Shown: positions 33,338-42,268, numbered from the stretch's first letter. The stretch: DNA of 64,000 nt from Streptomyces sp. LUP47B (GCF_001746295.1 NZ_MJAH01000002.1:135485-199484), one strand, 5' to 3'. Program-made: numbers and translations. The notes: generated by a model not told the origin, from the sequence alone.

Positions 33338-34264
33338 ATGTCAGGTTGGAGTGCGAGGGCCGTCCCGGATCAGAGTGGACGTGTCGCCGTCGTCACCGGG
33401 GCCAACAGCGGGATCGGGTACGTCACCGCGCGGGAGCTGGCCCGCAGGGGCGCCCGATTGCTGCTCGCCTGTCGCAGCGAGGTGCGTGGCGCCGGGGCCC
33501 GGGAACGGCTGGTCGCCGAAGTGCCGGGCGCGGAGGTCGAGTTGGCCCGTCTGGATCTCGGGGACCTGGCCTCCGTACGGGAGTTCGCGACGGCGTATCC
33601 CTACGACCGCCTCGACCTGCTGGTCAACAACGCGGGCGTGATGGCACTGCCGTACGGCACCACGGCGGACGGCTTCGAGACGCAGTTCGGCACGAACCAC
33701 CTGGGCCACTTCGCGCTGACCGGTCTGCTGCTGCCCACGCTTCTCGAGACACCCGCCGCGCGCGTCGTGACCGTCTCCAGCACGGCGCACGCGCTGGCCA
33801 ACATCGACATCGACGACCTCAACAGCGAGCGCCACTACCGCCGTTGGGTCGCCTACGCCCGCTCCAAGACCGCCAACCTCCTCTTCGTGCACGAACTGGC
33901 CCGCAGGCTGTCGGCCCACGGCTCGGACGTGGTCGCGGCGGCGGCGCACCCGGGTTACGCGGCCACCAACCTCCAGACGGCGGGCCCGAAGATGTCGGGC
34001 CGCAGGGCGGCGGAACGCTTCATGCGGGTCGGCAACCGTTTCTTCGCCCAGTCCGCCGACGCCGGCGCCCTCCCCACCCTCTACGCGGCCACGGTCCCCG
34101 ACGTACCGCCCGACTCCTTCACCGGCCCGTCCCTGGCGGGGTGGCGCGGTTCCCCGGCCCCCTCCTGGCGGGCCCCCTGGACCCGCGACGACCGGGCGTC
34201 CGAGCGGCTTTGGACAGCTTCGGAAGGGCTCACCGGGGTGGCATACGACCCCCTGAAGGTCTGA
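33338..34264 (+). CDS. Short-chain dehydrogenase/reductase, retinol-dehydrogenase-like
   Basis: The 308-residue Rossmann-fold NAD(P)-dependent oxidoreductase has cofactor motif VVTGANSGIGYVTARELARRG, NNAGVMALP, catalytic Ser in VVTVSSTAH and catalytic YARSK. The long C-terminal half with FGTNHLGHFALTGLLLPTLL is typical of the WW-oxidoreductase/retinol dehydrogenase-like subgroup. Substrate unknown. ATG 33338 follows GCGGAGGGAG, and a TAGGCT -10 is visible at 33301-33306. It ends 6 bp before a convergent LysE gene. Confidence 0.9.
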   Translation: MSGWSARAVPDQSGRVAVVTGANSGIGYVTARELARRGARLLLACRSEVRGAGARERLVAEVPGAEVELARLDLGDLASVREFATAYPYDRLDLLVNNAGVMALPYGTTADGFETQFGTNHLGHFALTGLLLPTLLETPAARVVTVSSTAHALANIDIDDLNSERHYRRWVAYARSKTANLLFVHELARRLSAHGSDVVAAAAHPGYAATNLQTAGPKMSGRRAAERFMRVGNRFFAQSADAGALPTLYAATVPDVPPDSFTGPSLAGWRGSPAPSWRAPWTRDDRASERLWTASEGLTGVAYDPLKV

Positions 34265-34270
34265 GAACCC

Positions 34271-34921
34271 TCAGTCCTTCCGCCCCGTCACCGCCACCGT
34301 CACACCCAGCCCGATCATGGTCAGTCCGCCGACCCCGCCCACCAGGGACAGCCGGCGCGGCGAGCGGGCGAACCAGCCCCGCGCGGTCGCCGCGACCAGC
34401 CCCCACACGGCGTCGGAGACCAGTGCGATGACGTTGAACACCAGCCCGAGCAGCAGCATCTGCGCGGCCACCCGACCCTGGCCGCGGTCCACGAACTGCG
34501 GCAGTACGGCGGCGAAGAACACGATGGTCTTGGGGTTGGTCACGCCGACCGCGAACCCCTCCCAGAACGTCCGCAGTCCGCCGTGCCCCGCCGCCGCAGC
34601 CGTCACGTCCTCGGCGAACGCCGCACGCAGTGACCCGCGCCCGCGCCACGCCTTGACGCCCAGGTACACGAGGTAGGCGGCACCGGCGAGCTTGAGCGTG
34701 GTGAAGACCAGGACCGAGCGCTCCACGATCGAGCCGACCCCGAACGCGACGGCCAGGACCAGCACGTAGGCGCCGACCGTGTTCCCCGCCACCGTGGTCA
34801 GAGCGGCGCGCCGGCCCTGAGCGAGCGCCCGGCCGATCACGAACAGCACGCTGGGTCCGGGGACCACGATCAGCAGGAACGACATGGCCGCGAAGGCGAG
34901 AAGACGGTCGGTGGGCACCAT
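34271..34921 (-). CDS. LysE/RhtB-family exporter
   Basis: The 216-residue membrane protein has the family start LLAFAAMSFLLIVVPGPSVLFVIGRALAQGRRAAL and the conserved VGVTNPKTIVFFAAVLPQFVD. About six helices are visible. Exported substrate unknown (amino acid or derivative). ATG 34921 is preferred because MVPTDRLLAFAA is the usual start for the family; ATG 34933 would add four residues. Neither has a clean ribosome-binding site. It lies downstream of the SDR gene on the same strand, 72 bp away, and could be co-transcribed with it. Confidence 0.87.
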   Translation of the reverse strand: MVPTDRLLAFAAMSFLLIVVPGPSVLFVIGRALAQGRRAALTTVAGNTVGAYVLVLAVAFGVGSIVERSVLVFTTLKLAGAAYLVYLGVKAWRGRGSLRAAFAEDVTAAAAGHGGLRTFWEGFAVGVTNPKTIVFFAAVLPQFVDRGQGRVAAQMLLLGLVFNVIALVSDAVWGLVAATARGWFARSPRRLSLVGGVGGLTMIGLGVTVAVTGRKD

Positions 34922-34993
34922 GCCGCCATGCAAGCACGGGGGATCCGCGCCCTCCAGCGGATTTTTCTCCTGCCGGTTCTCGCCGGTGGATTC

Positions 34994-35755
34994 TCAGGCC
35001 GTCGCGCCGCTGTCCACCACCAGGTCGGTGCCCACCACCGACGAGGCGTCGTCCGAGGCCAGGTACAGGACGGCGGCGGCGATCTCGGACGTGGTCGAGA
35101 CACGGCCCAGGGGGAGGGCGGCCTTCACACGCTCGGCGCGGTCCGCCTCCGTCTCGCCGGGGCGCAGGGACATCGGGGTGTCCACCGGGCCGGGGCTGAC
35201 CGCGTTGATGCGGACGCCGTCGTGGATGTGGTCCAGGGCCGCGCCCCGGGTGAGGGCGGAGACGGCCGCCTTGGTGGCGGCGTACGCGGCGGCGCCGGGG
35301 GCGCGGGTGTGGGCGCCGAACGTGGAGGCGATGTTCACGATCGCGCCGCCGGAGGGCTGCGAGCGCATCTGGCGGATCTCGGCCCGGAGCGCCAGGAACA
35401 TCCCGGTGAGGTTGATGTCGAGCTGCTCCTGCCAGTCCGCCGACGACAGTTCGGCCAAGGGCTGTCCGCCCCGGAACACCCCCGCGTTGTTGACGGCCAC
35501 GTCGAGCGAGCCGAAGCGGTCCACCGCGGCGTGCACGACGGCCCGGATCTCGGTGTCCCGTGCGACGTCCCCCGTCACCATGAGTGCCTTGCCGCCCGCC
35601 TCCTCGATCAGTCGGACCGTTTCCGCCAGCGGCTCCCGCCCGCGTCCGGCGACGACCACCTGTGCACCCGCCGCGGCGAACGCCAGGGCGATGGCTCGGC
35701 CGATTCCCGAGCCCGCGCCGGTGACGAGAGCGGTCCTGTCGATGAAGCGCGTCAT
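34994..35755 (-). CDS. Short-chain dehydrogenase/reductase (classical, glucose-1-dehydrogenase-like)
   Basis: The 253-residue classical SDR has TALVTGAGSGIGRAIALAFAAAG (NAD(P) binding), VAVNNAGVF, Ser in IVNIASTFGAH, catalytic YAATK and the C-terminal DDASSVVGTDLVVDSGATA that is near-universal in FabG-like enzymes. Substrate unknown. ATG 35755 has GGGGAG upstream. A dyad 16 bp before the start and a TetR gene immediately upstream on the same strand suggest induction by the SDR's substrate. Confidence 0.9.
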   Translation of the reverse strand: MTRFIDRTALVTGAGSGIGRAIALAFAAAGAQVVVAGRGREPLAETVRLIEEAGGKALMVTGDVARDTEIRAVVHAAVDRFGSLDVAVNNAGVFRGGQPLAELSSADWQEQLDINLTGMFLALRAEIRQMRSQPSGGAIVNIASTFGAHTRAPGAAAYAATKAAVSALTRGAALDHIHDGVRINAVSPGPVDTPMSLRPGETEADRAERVKAALPLGRVSTTSEIAAAVLYLASDDASSVVGTDLVVDSGATA

Positions 35756-35770
35756 GATCTCCCCTGATTC

Positions 35771-35786
35771 TTGACCGATCGGTTCA
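35771..35786. promoter_or_regulatory. TetR-type operator upstream of the SDR gene
   Basis: TTGACCGATCGGTTCA has a perfect 10-bp palindromic core, ACCGATCGGT. It lies 16 bp before ATG 35755 and 45 bp after the TetR stop. Its flank is shared with the site upstream of the TetR gene (TCGGTCAAGAA on the opposite reading). Confidence 0.6.
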
Positions 35787-35830
35787 GTATGGCGGTAAAA
35801 AAAGGGGCGCCGCCCGCCCTGAAAAAGGGT

Positions 35831-36415
35831 TCAGTCGAGCAGCGCCAATGCCTGTTCCGCCGCGTCCCGCACCCGGGCCGGGTCCGCCGAGGCCTTGCCG
35901 ACGACACGCAGTCCCTGGAGCAGCACCAGCAGCATCCTGGCGAGGGTCAACGGGTCCCGGTCCGCCGGGAGTTCGCCCTGCGCCTGCGCACGGACCAGCG
36001 CCGAGTGCAGCACGGTCTCCAACTGGTCCCAGTTGCGCTCGACGTGCCGCGCGGCCGCCGGGTCGTGCGGGGCCAGTTCGGCCGCCGCGTTGGTGACCAT
36101 GCAGCCGTTCCGGCGCAGTTGCTCGTCGGCGGCCTCCGTGGCGTATCGCCGTACGACCGCCCGCACGGCGGGCAGTGCGGGCCCCGGCTGGGACAGCTCC
36201 CGCACGATCGGCGGGAGCCCCGCCCGGTCGTAGCGGTCCAGCGCCCTCAGATACAGCTCGTGCTTGCTGCCGAAGGTGGAGTAGATGCTGGCCCGCCCGA
36301 TACCGAGGTGCTCCACGAGGTCGGACATCGACGTCGCCTCGTAGCCGCGCCGCCAGAACAGCTCCAGAGCTGCCTGCAGCGCGGCCTCGGGATCGAACTC
36401 CTTGGTCCTGGCCAC
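35831..36415 (-). CDS. TetR/AcrR-family regulator
   Basis: The 194-residue protein has the N-terminal HTH FDPEAALQAALELFWRRGYEATSMSDLVEHLGIGRASIYSTFGSKHELYLRAL and a C-terminal domain with GCMVTNAAAELAPHD. That combination is typical of the subgroup controlling oxidoreductases. GTG 36415 follows a TAGGCT -10 by seven bases, so the message is probably leaderless. It is 75 bp upstream of the SDR gene on the same strand and likely represses both itself and the SDR. Confidence 0.9.
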   Translation of the reverse strand: MARTKEFDPEAALQAALELFWRRGYEATSMSDLVEHLGIGRASIYSTFGSKHELYLRALDRYDRAGLPPIVRELSQPGPALPAVRAVVRRYATEAADEQLRRNGCMVTNAAAELAPHDPAAARHVERNWDQLETVLHSALVRAQAQGELPADRDPLTLARMLLVLLQGLRVVGKASADPARVRDAAEQALALLD

Positions 36416-36453
36416 GTATCGCAGCCTAGGCTTATCGAGAACGGTCGGTCAAG
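36416..36453 (-). promoter_or_regulatory. Promoter and operator of the TetR gene
   Basis: On the minus strand TTGACC (36452-36447) is followed after 18 bp by TAGGCT (36428-36423) and, seven bases later, GTG 36415. CTTGACCGACCGTTC (36453-36439) over the -35 closely resembles the operator at 35771-35786, pointing to autoregulation. Confidence 0.55.
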
Positions 36454-36461
36454 AAAGGTTC

Positions 36462-36812
36462 CTACGCCGCCCGCACCGCGTACGTCGTGATCCGTACCGA
36501 CTCGTCGTCCAGGCACTGCCCGGTCTCCAGGTCGAAGCGCTGCTTCAGCAGGGGCGAGGCCACGAACGGCCGTCCCTGGTGGGTGCCGGTCAGGCCGCGG
36601 GAGAGGACCGCCGCGCCGCCGAAGGGGTCGCGGTTGTCGACGGCGTACAGGTTGCCGGCGCGGTCGCGGAACAGGGCGGCCTGACGGCCGTCGGGCAGCA
36701 GGGCCGCCACGCCCCGGCCGGGGAGCAGCCGGGCCAGCTCACAGATCGCGAACCAGTCGTCGTTCAGCCGGAGTTCGACCTTCAGGTCGGTGGTCTCGGG
36801 TGCCAGGGTCAT
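36462..36812 (-). CDS. nirD: Nitrite reductase (NADH) small subunit NirD
   Basis: The 116-residue protein has a Rieske-like fold (DDWFAICELARLLPGRGVAALLPDGRQAALFRDRAGNLYAVDNRDPFGGAAVLSRG). It lacks the CxH…CxxH iron-sulfur ligands, as is normal for NirD. It associates with NirB in cytoplasmic assimilatory reduction of nitrite to ammonium. Start ATG 36812 overlaps the nirB stop (ATGA, 36809-36812), so it is translated by coupling. The longer upstream reading frame is inside nirB and is discarded. Confidence 0.93.
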   Translation of the reverse strand: MTLAPETTDLKVELRLNDDWFAICELARLLPGRGVAALLPDGRQAALFRDRAGNLYAVDNRDPFGGAAVLSRGLTGTHQGRPFVASPLLKQRFDLETGQCLDDESVRITTYAVRAA

Positions 36813-39412
36813 CGCTGGGCGCTTCCTTCCAGGGGACGGTGGCCGATGGTCAGCAGCGGCAGGTCGGGCTTGATCTGCTCGCGCTCGGGGACGAATCCGA
36901 CGACCGGGTCGGGGGTGTCGGGGGCGTTCACGAAGGACACGAACCGGGCGAGCTTCTCGGGGTCGTTGATGGTGGTCGCCCACTCGTCGGCGTAGTGCGC
37001 CACGTGGGCCGTCATCAGGGACTCCAGCTCCTCGCAGATGCCGAGGGAGTCCTCCACGACCACGTCACGGACGTGGTCCAGGCCGCCGGGGATGCGCTCC
37101 AGCCAGGTCGAGGTGCGCTCCAGACGGTCCGCGGTGCGGATGTAGAACATCAGGAACCGGTCGATCAGCTTGATCAGTTCGGCGTCCGAGAGGTCCTGGG
37201 CCAGCAGGTCCGCGTGGCGGGGGGTCGCGCCGCCGTTGCCGCCGACGTAGAGGTTCCAGCCGCTCGCCGTGGCGATCACGCCGAAGTCCTTCGACTGGGC
37301 CTCCGCGCACTCGCGGGCACAGCCCGACACCGCCGACTTGAGCTTGTGCGGCGACCTCAGGCCCCGGTAGCGCAGCTCCAGGTCGATCGCCATGCGGACC
37401 GAGTCCTGGACGCCGTAGCGGCACCAGGTCTGGCCGACGCAGGACTTCACCGTGCGCAGGGACTTGCCGTAGGCGTGGCCGGACTCGAAGCCGGCGTCCA
37501 CCAACCGGGTCCAGATCAGCGGGAGTTGCTCGACGCGGGCGCCGAACATGTCGATCCGCTGACCACCGGTGATCTTCGTGTAGAGACCGAAGTCGCGGGC
37601 GATCTCGCCGATCACGATGAGGCCCTCCGGGGTGATTTCACCGCCGGGGATGCGCGGGACGACCGAGTAGGAGCCGTTCTTCTGGATGTTGGCCAGGAAG
37701 TGGTCGTTGGAGTCCTGGAGGGAGGCCTGCTCGCCGTCCAGGACGTAGTTGCTCGCGCCGATGGTCGGGGCGAGGGAGGCGATGATCGAGCCGACCGCCG
37801 GCTTGCAGATCTCGCAGCCGTCGCCGCCCTTGGCGCCGTCCCGGCCGTAGCGGTCCAGCAGGTCCTGGTAGGTGTTGATGCGCAGGGCGAGGACGATCTC
37901 GTAGAGCTCCTCGCGGGTCTGCGAGAAGCAGCCGCACAGGCCCTTGTCGACCTCGACGCCGGACGCCTCCAGCTCCGCGGTGACCAGCTGGCCCAGCACC
38001 TTGACGCAACTGCCGCACGTCGTACCGGCCTTGGTGCACTTCTTCACCTCGGGCACGGTCGTGCACTGGTGGTCGGTGACCGCGGCGCGGATCGTGCCCT
38101 TGCGGACGTTGTTGCAGGAGCAGATGATCGCGTCGTCCGGCAGCGCGGTCGGGCCGAGCTGGACGGACTCCCCGGCGCCGGCGGGCAGCACCAGCGACTC
38201 GGGCTTGACCGGCGGGACCGAACCGGTGAACGCCTTCAGCGTGCCGTACGCCTCCGCGTCGCCGACCAGGATGCCGCCGAGCAGCGTGCCGTCGCGGCCG
38301 ATGACGAGTTTCTTGTACAGACCCGCACGCGAGTCGGAGTAGACGACGTCGAGGCAGTCCGCGGTCGCGCCGTGCGCGTCACCGAAGGAGGCGACGTCCA
38401 CGCCCAGCAGCTTCAGCTTGGTGGACAGGTCGGCGCCCAGGAAGGCGGCCTCGTCGGAGGCGATGGTCGCCGCGGCCGTCTCGGCCTGCTCGTAACCGGG
38501 GGCCACCAGGCCGTACACCCGGCCGTCGGAGGCCAGCGCGCACTCGCCGATCGCGAAGACATGCGGGTCGGAGACCGTACGGCACTGCTCGTCGACCGTG
38601 ATCCCGCCGCGCTCGCCGACCGTCAGACCGCAGTCGCGGGCCAGCTGGTCACGCGGGCGGACACCGGCGCTGAACACCACCAGATCGGTGGCGAGTTCAC
38701 TGCCGTCGGAGAGCTTCATACCGGTGACGGCACCCTCGGCGTCGACCACGATCTCCTGCGTGCCCACCCCGGTGTGCACGCTCAGGCCCATCTCCTCGAT
38801 GGTGCGCAGCAGCGCCGCGCCACCGCCCTCGTCGACCTGCACCGGCATCAGCCGCGGCGCGAACTCCACGATGTGGGAGGTCAGTCCGAGACCCTTCAGC
38901 GCGCCGGCCGCCTCCAGACCGAGCAGACCGCCGCCGACCACGGCACCGGTGGTGCGGGTCTTCGCGTACTCCTCGATGGCGAGGAGGTCCTCGATCGTGC
39001 GGTAGACGAAACAGCCCTGGGCGTCCTTGTTGGGGACCGGCGGCACGAACGGATAGGAGCCGGTGGCGAGGACGAGGGTCTCGTAATCGAAGACCTGCCC
39101 GGACCTCGCGGTGACCTTCTTCGCCTCCCGGTCGACGGCGACGGCCGGGTCGCCGACGTACAGCTCGATGCCGTGCGTCTCGATGAACTCCATGTCCGTC
39201 ATGGAGAGGTCCTCGGGTGTCTTGCCCGAGAAGTACGAGGTGAGCGCGACCCGGTCGTACGCGGGACGCGGCTCCTCGCACAGCACGACCACGCGGTGGG
39301 TGGCGGTCATGCCGCGCTCGGCGAGGGCTTCGAGGAAGCGCTGCCCGACCATGCCGTGGCCGACGAGCACGATCGTGGGGGTGGCCTCCGTGGCCTCCGG
39401 GGTGGCGGTCAT
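36809..39412 (-). CDS. nirB: Nitrite reductase (NADH) large subunit NirB
   Basis: The 867-residue assimilatory nitrite reductase uses six electrons from NADH to make ammonium. It has an FAD site near the N-terminus (IVLVGHGMVGQRFLEAL) and an NADH site (AVVGGGLLGLEAAGAL). A BFD-type [2Fe-2S] domain has C431, C433, C466 and C469. The siroheme/[4Fe-4S] ligands C658, C664, C698 and C702 lie in SCVGQTWCRYG and SGCAREC. ATG 39412 overlaps the preceding stop by one base, with GGAGG six bases upstream. Central gene of the three-gene nitrite operon; needs siroheme. Confidence 0.96.
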   Translation of the reverse strand: MTATPEATEATPTIVLVGHGMVGQRFLEALAERGMTATHRVVVLCEEPRPAYDRVALTSYFSGKTPEDLSMTDMEFIETHGIELYVGDPAVAVDREAKKVTARSGQVFDYETLVLATGSYPFVPPVPNKDAQGCFVYRTIEDLLAIEEYAKTRTTGAVVGGGLLGLEAAGALKGLGLTSHIVEFAPRLMPVQVDEGGGAALLRTIEEMGLSVHTGVGTQEIVVDAEGAVTGMKLSDGSELATDLVVFSAGVRPRDQLARDCGLTVGERGGITVDEQCRTVSDPHVFAIGECALASDGRVYGLVAPGYEQAETAAATIASDEAAFLGADLSTKLKLLGVDVASFGDAHGATADCLDVVYSDSRAGLYKKLVIGRDGTLLGGILVGDAEAYGTLKAFTGSVPPVKPESLVLPAGAGESVQLGPTALPDDAIICSCNNVRKGTIRAAVTDHQCTTVPEVKKCTKAGTTCGSCVKVLGQLVTAELEASGVEVDKGLCGCFSQTREELYEIVLALRINTYQDLLDRYGRDGAKGGDGCEICKPAVGSIIASLAPTIGASNYVLDGEQASLQDSNDHFLANIQKNGSYSVVPRIPGGEITPEGLIVIGEIARDFGLYTKITGGQRIDMFGARVEQLPLIWTRLVDAGFESGHAYGKSLRTVKSCVGQTWCRYGVQDSVRMAIDLELRYRGLRSPHKLKSAVSGCARECAEAQSKDFGVIATASGWNLYVGGNGGATPRHADLLAQDLSDAELIKLIDRFLMFYIRTADRLERTSTWLERIPGGLDHVRDVVVEDSLGICEELESLMTAHVAHYADEWATTINDPEKLARFVSFVNAPDTPDPVVGFVPEREQIKPDLPLLTIGHRPLEGSAQR

Positions 39413-40626
39413 CAGGAGCCTCCATCGTTGGTGAGCAGGTGGAGCAGCGGGCCGCCGGCGGAGGGGAGCGGCTCTGCTCCCTCCCAGGCGCGGGCGAGCG
39501 CGCCGACGGTGCCGAGTTCGCCGACGAGGACCCCGCCGACCAGGCGGTCGTCGCGGACGACGACCTTGCGGTAGGTGCCGCGGGTGGCGTCCGCGAGCTG
39601 GACGACGTCGTCGCCCGGGAGCGCCTCGGTCTCGCCGAACGCCGCCAGGTCGAAGGCGCTCTGCCCGGGGAGCGTGAGCCTGGTCAGCGAACGGGTGCCG
39701 GTGTAGCGGGCGTTCGCCCGGCCCGCCAGCAACTCGGCGAGCACATCGGCCTGTTCGAGGGCCGGGGTGGCGAGGCCGTAGACGTTGCCGTCGTGCTGGG
39801 CGCAGTCGCCGATGGCGTGGATGTACGGGTCGGACGTACGCAGTTCGTCGTCGACGACGACTCCCTTGCGGACCTGAAGGCCCGCGGTCTGCGCCAGGCC
39901 GACACGGGGATGGACCCCGCAGGCCAGGACCACGATCTCGGCGTCGAGCGCGTATCCGTCGGCCATCTCGACCGAGCGGACCGCGCCACCGACACAGCGC
40001 ACGTCACGGACGCGCAGATCGGTGTGGACCTCGACACCGAGGTCCACAAGGTGACGCCGGACCAGCTTGGACGCGCTCGGGTCGAGCTGGCGCTCCATCA
40101 GCCGCTCGGACTGCTGGGCCAGCATGACCTGGGCGCCACGCTGGGCGAGCGCGCGGGCCGCCGAGACCCCGAGGAGCCCGCCGCCGATCACGACCGCCTT
40201 CACTCCCGGCCGGACCGCCTTGGACAGACCCAGGCAGTCGTCCATGGTGCGGAAGGCGTGGACGCCCTCCGGCAGTTCGTGGTCGGGGGTGAACAGACCG
40301 CGCAGCGGCGGCAGTACCGGGTTCGAGCCGGTGGCCAGAACCAGCCGGTCGTATGCGATCTTCGAACCGTCCGCGCACTCGACGGTCCGCGCCTCGCGGT
40401 CGATGCCCAGGACCCGGGCACGGGTCAGCGCGGCCGGTGCCGGAAGCGCGATCACGTCCGGGGTGTACCGTCCCGCCAGCACCTCGGCGAGGAGCACCCG
40501 GTTGTACGGGGGGTGCTCCTCCTCGCCGACGAGCGTCACGGGCGTGCCGAGCTCTCCGAGCCGCCGGGCGAGCCGGACGCCCGCGAGCCCGGCGCCGATC
40601 ACCACCACACGCGTATTCGAGGTCAT
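39412..40626 (-). CDS. NAD(P)/FAD-dependent oxidoreductase of the nitrite/nitrate operon
   Basis: The 404-residue flavoprotein is related to the N-terminal reductase half of NirB and to NasB-type subunits. It has FAD motif VVVIGAGLAGVRLARRLGELG, NAD motif AVVIGGGLLGVSAARALAQRG, and the distal FAD-binding DPYIHAIGDCAQHDGNVYG. No iron-sulfur or haem motif is present, so it likely passes electrons from NAD(P)H to a partner. The nitrate reductase encoded at 47133-49214, which lacks its own reductase domain, is a plausible one. First gene of the nirBD operon. Confidence 0.87.
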   Translation of the reverse strand: MTSNTRVVVIGAGLAGVRLARRLGELGTPVTLVGEEEHPPYNRVLLAEVLAGRYTPDVIALPAPAALTRARVLGIDREARTVECADGSKIAYDRLVLATGSNPVLPPLRGLFTPDHELPEGVHAFRTMDDCLGLSKAVRPGVKAVVIGGGLLGVSAARALAQRGAQVMLAQQSERLMERQLDPSASKLVRRHLVDLGVEVHTDLRVRDVRCVGGAVRSVEMADGYALDAEIVVLACGVHPRVGLAQTAGLQVRKGVVVDDELRTSDPYIHAIGDCAQHDGNVYGLATPALEQADVLAELLAGRANARYTGTRSLTRLTLPGQSAFDLAAFGETEALPGDDVVQLADATRGTYRKVVVRDDRLVGGVLVGELGTVGALARAWEGAEPLPSAGGPLLHLLTNDGGS

Positions 40627-40638
40627 GTTCAGGAGCGT

Positions 40639-40687
40639 GCGTTGCGGGTGTTACCCGACCGCATCACGTCTGTTTCCCGCGGGGAAC
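40639..40687 (-). promoter_or_regulatory. GlnR-box-like array upstream of the nitrite reductase operon
   Basis: On the minus strand five 5-mers recur every 11 bp: GTTCC, GAAAC, GATGC, GTAAC, AACGC, each separated by 6 bp. The Streptomyces GlnR box is gTnAc-n6-GaAAc repeated with n6. GAAAC and GTAAC are perfect half-sites, the others degenerate. It ends 13 bp before ATG 40626. Confidence 0.5.
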
Positions 40688-40999
40688 GCTGCCCTCAACA
40701 GGTGCCGGGACCGGATGTGAGGGTTCGGCGCTGACGGCTGGTGCGCACTGTGAGGAGGGCCGCGGTGCGGGCGTCGGTGCCGGTGAGGACGTCCGGCGTG
40801 GTCTACGACCCGGTCTCCGTCAGCCTCCTCGACAGCGCCCCCGCTCCGCCGCGGTGTGACGGGACGCACGTTCCGCCGCCGCGATCAGGCGGTCCGGGGC
40901 GTCCACGGGTGCCCTGTGCCGCACGGCCCCCGGTCGCCTGCGCCTTCCTCGGCGTTTATTGCGTACGAACAAGCGCTCGCCCGACGCTAACGTAACGCC
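40688..40999. other. 312-bp gap; one possible small ORF on the + strand
   Basis: The region from the GlnR-like site to the cpt start has no recognised gene. A frame from GTG 40765 to TAA 40995 has GAGGAGGG five bases upstream and strongly GC-ending codons for its first 30 residues (VRASVPVRTSGVVYDPVSVS…), then becomes Pro/Arg-rich. It could be a small gene or a chance open frame. Confidence 0.3.
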
Positions 41000-41545
41000 G
41001 TGACGACTCAGGTGATCGTGCTCAACGGCGGTTCCAGCTCCGGCAAGTCCGGGATCGTGCGCTGTCTGCAGGCGGTTCTGCCGGAGCCGTGGCTGGCCTT
41101 CGGGATCGACGGGTTCGTCGAGTCGATGCCCGCCTCGCTCCAGTCCTCCGGCACGGGCATCGAGTTCGCGGCGGACGGCGGAGTGAGCGTGGGCGAGGAG
41201 TTCACGCGGCTGGAGGCGGCCTGGCGGGCCGGAGTCGTCGCGACGGCCTGGGCGGGCGCCCGGGTGATCGTCGACGACGTGTTCCTGGGCGGCGCGCACT
41301 CGCAGGAACGGTGGCGGAAGGCGCTGGACGGACTGGACGTGCTGTGGGTCGGCGTCCGGTGCGACGCGCAGGTGGCCGCCGGGCGGGAGATCGTCCGGGG
41401 CGACCGGTCGCGGGGGATGGCCGAGAAGCAGGCGGAACTCGTCCACCAGGGCGTGGTCTACGACATCGAGGTCGACACCACCCATACCGAGGCCCTGGAC
41501 TGCGCGCGCACCATCGCCGAGGCCGTCGTCAGCGGTTCCCGGTGA
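41000..41545 (+). CDS. cpt: Chloramphenicol 3-O-phosphotransferase-like protein
   Basis: The 181-residue P-loop enzyme has Walker A in [12 protein letters not shown] and Asp37 in [12 protein letters not shown], equivalent to the catalytic Asp of the S. venezuelae enzyme. [39 protein letters not shown] and [16 protein letters not shown] are close to that protein as I remember it. The family phosphorylates the primary hydroxyl of chloramphenicol. GTG 41000 has no ribosome-binding site and follows a TAACGT-like element, so it may be leaderless. Its 3' end overlaps the convergent sortase gene by 17 bp. No chloramphenicol biosynthesis gene is in the window. Confidence 0.87.
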   Translation: MTTQVIVLNGGSSSGKSGIVRCLQAVLPEPWLAFGIDGFVESMPASLQSSGTGIEFAADGGVSVGEEFTRLEAAWRAGVVATAWAGARVIVDDVFLGGAHSQERWRKALDGLDVLWVGVRCDAQVAAGREIVRGDRSRGMAEKQAELVHQGVVYDIEVDTTHTEALDCARTIAEAVVSGSR

Positions 41546-42161
41546 GGTGCGCGAACACCACCACGTTCCCCCGGTATCCGGTCGAGCGTGAGTAGCCCCC
41601 GCCGCAGGTGATCACCCGCAGCTCGGGCCTGTTCGCGGCCCCGTACACCTTCTCGTCCGGGAAGTTCTTCGCGTCGTACACCTCGACGGCGTCCACCGTG
41701 AACACCGCGACGCTTCCGTCGCGCCGGTCCACCTCGATCGCACTGCCCTTCCGGAGGGCGCCGAGGTCGTAGAAGACGGCGGGTCCTTCGGCGTTGTCGA
41801 CGTGCCCGGCGAGAATCGCGGTGCCCGTCTCGCCCGGGGTGGTGCCGGCCTCGTACCAGCCGGCGAGGTTCTTCCGGCCGGCCGGCGGGACGTCGAGACT
41901 GCCGCTCCGGGTGAGGGCGAGGCCCATCAGCGGCGCGTCCACGCCGATCGCGGGGATGCGCACGCGGTCCGGTGGGGACGGCGGCAGCGCGGGTACCCCG
42001 GCTCGGCCGGCGGTGCCCCCTGTGCGGGAGTGCGCCTGAGCGGCGGACGGCTGCGGCGGGGCGTGCGTCTCGGCGCCGCTGCGCAGCAGCCACGCGCCGG
42101 TGCACAGGGCCACCACGGTGACGCCCGCTATGACGCCGTTGCCGAAGCTTCGGTTGCGCAC
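41529..42161 (-). CDS. Class F sortase
   Basis: The 210-residue membrane-anchored transpeptidase starts with an N-terminal signal-anchor ([18 protein letters not shown]) and a Pro/Ala linker. The sortase beta-barrel starts at [18 protein letters not shown]. Catalytic His is in AILAGHVDN, catalytic Cys in VITCGGGY and Arg in [10 protein letters not shown]. Class F sortases in actinobacteria attach secreted proteins to the wall. GTG 42161 has GAGGAGG upstream. The protein encoded just upstream at 42269-42787 is a possible substrate. Confidence 0.9.
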   Translation of the reverse strand: MRNRSFGNGVIAGVTVVALCTGAWLLRSGAETHAPPQPSAAQAHSRTGGTAGRAGVPALPPSPPDRVRIPAIGVDAPLMGLALTRSGSLDVPPAGRKNLAGWYEAGTTPGETGTAILAGHVDNAEGPAVFYDLGALRKGSAIEVDRRDGSVAVFTVDAVEVYDAKNFPDEKVYGAANRPELRVITCGGGYSRSTGYRGNVVVFAHLTGNR

Positions 42162-42268
42162 AAGACCTCCTCTACGGCCTGCCCGTCCCCCTCCGGGCCG
42201 CGAGGGGCGTCGGACACGGAGGGGGAGGGGACATGCGGTACCGGCGGACGGACAGCGGAGGGTGTCCG

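Noticed and set aside
36462..36983. Longer version of NirD starting at 36983
   Set aside because: The extra 57 residues are translated from inside nirB in another frame and are Arg/Pro-rich; ATG 36812 overlapping the nirB stop is the natural coupled start.
40651..40869. Minus-strand 72-codon frame upstream of the nitrite operon
   Set aside because: His/Pro/Arg-rich, no ribosome-binding site, and it spans the GlnR-like array; no sign of coding selection.
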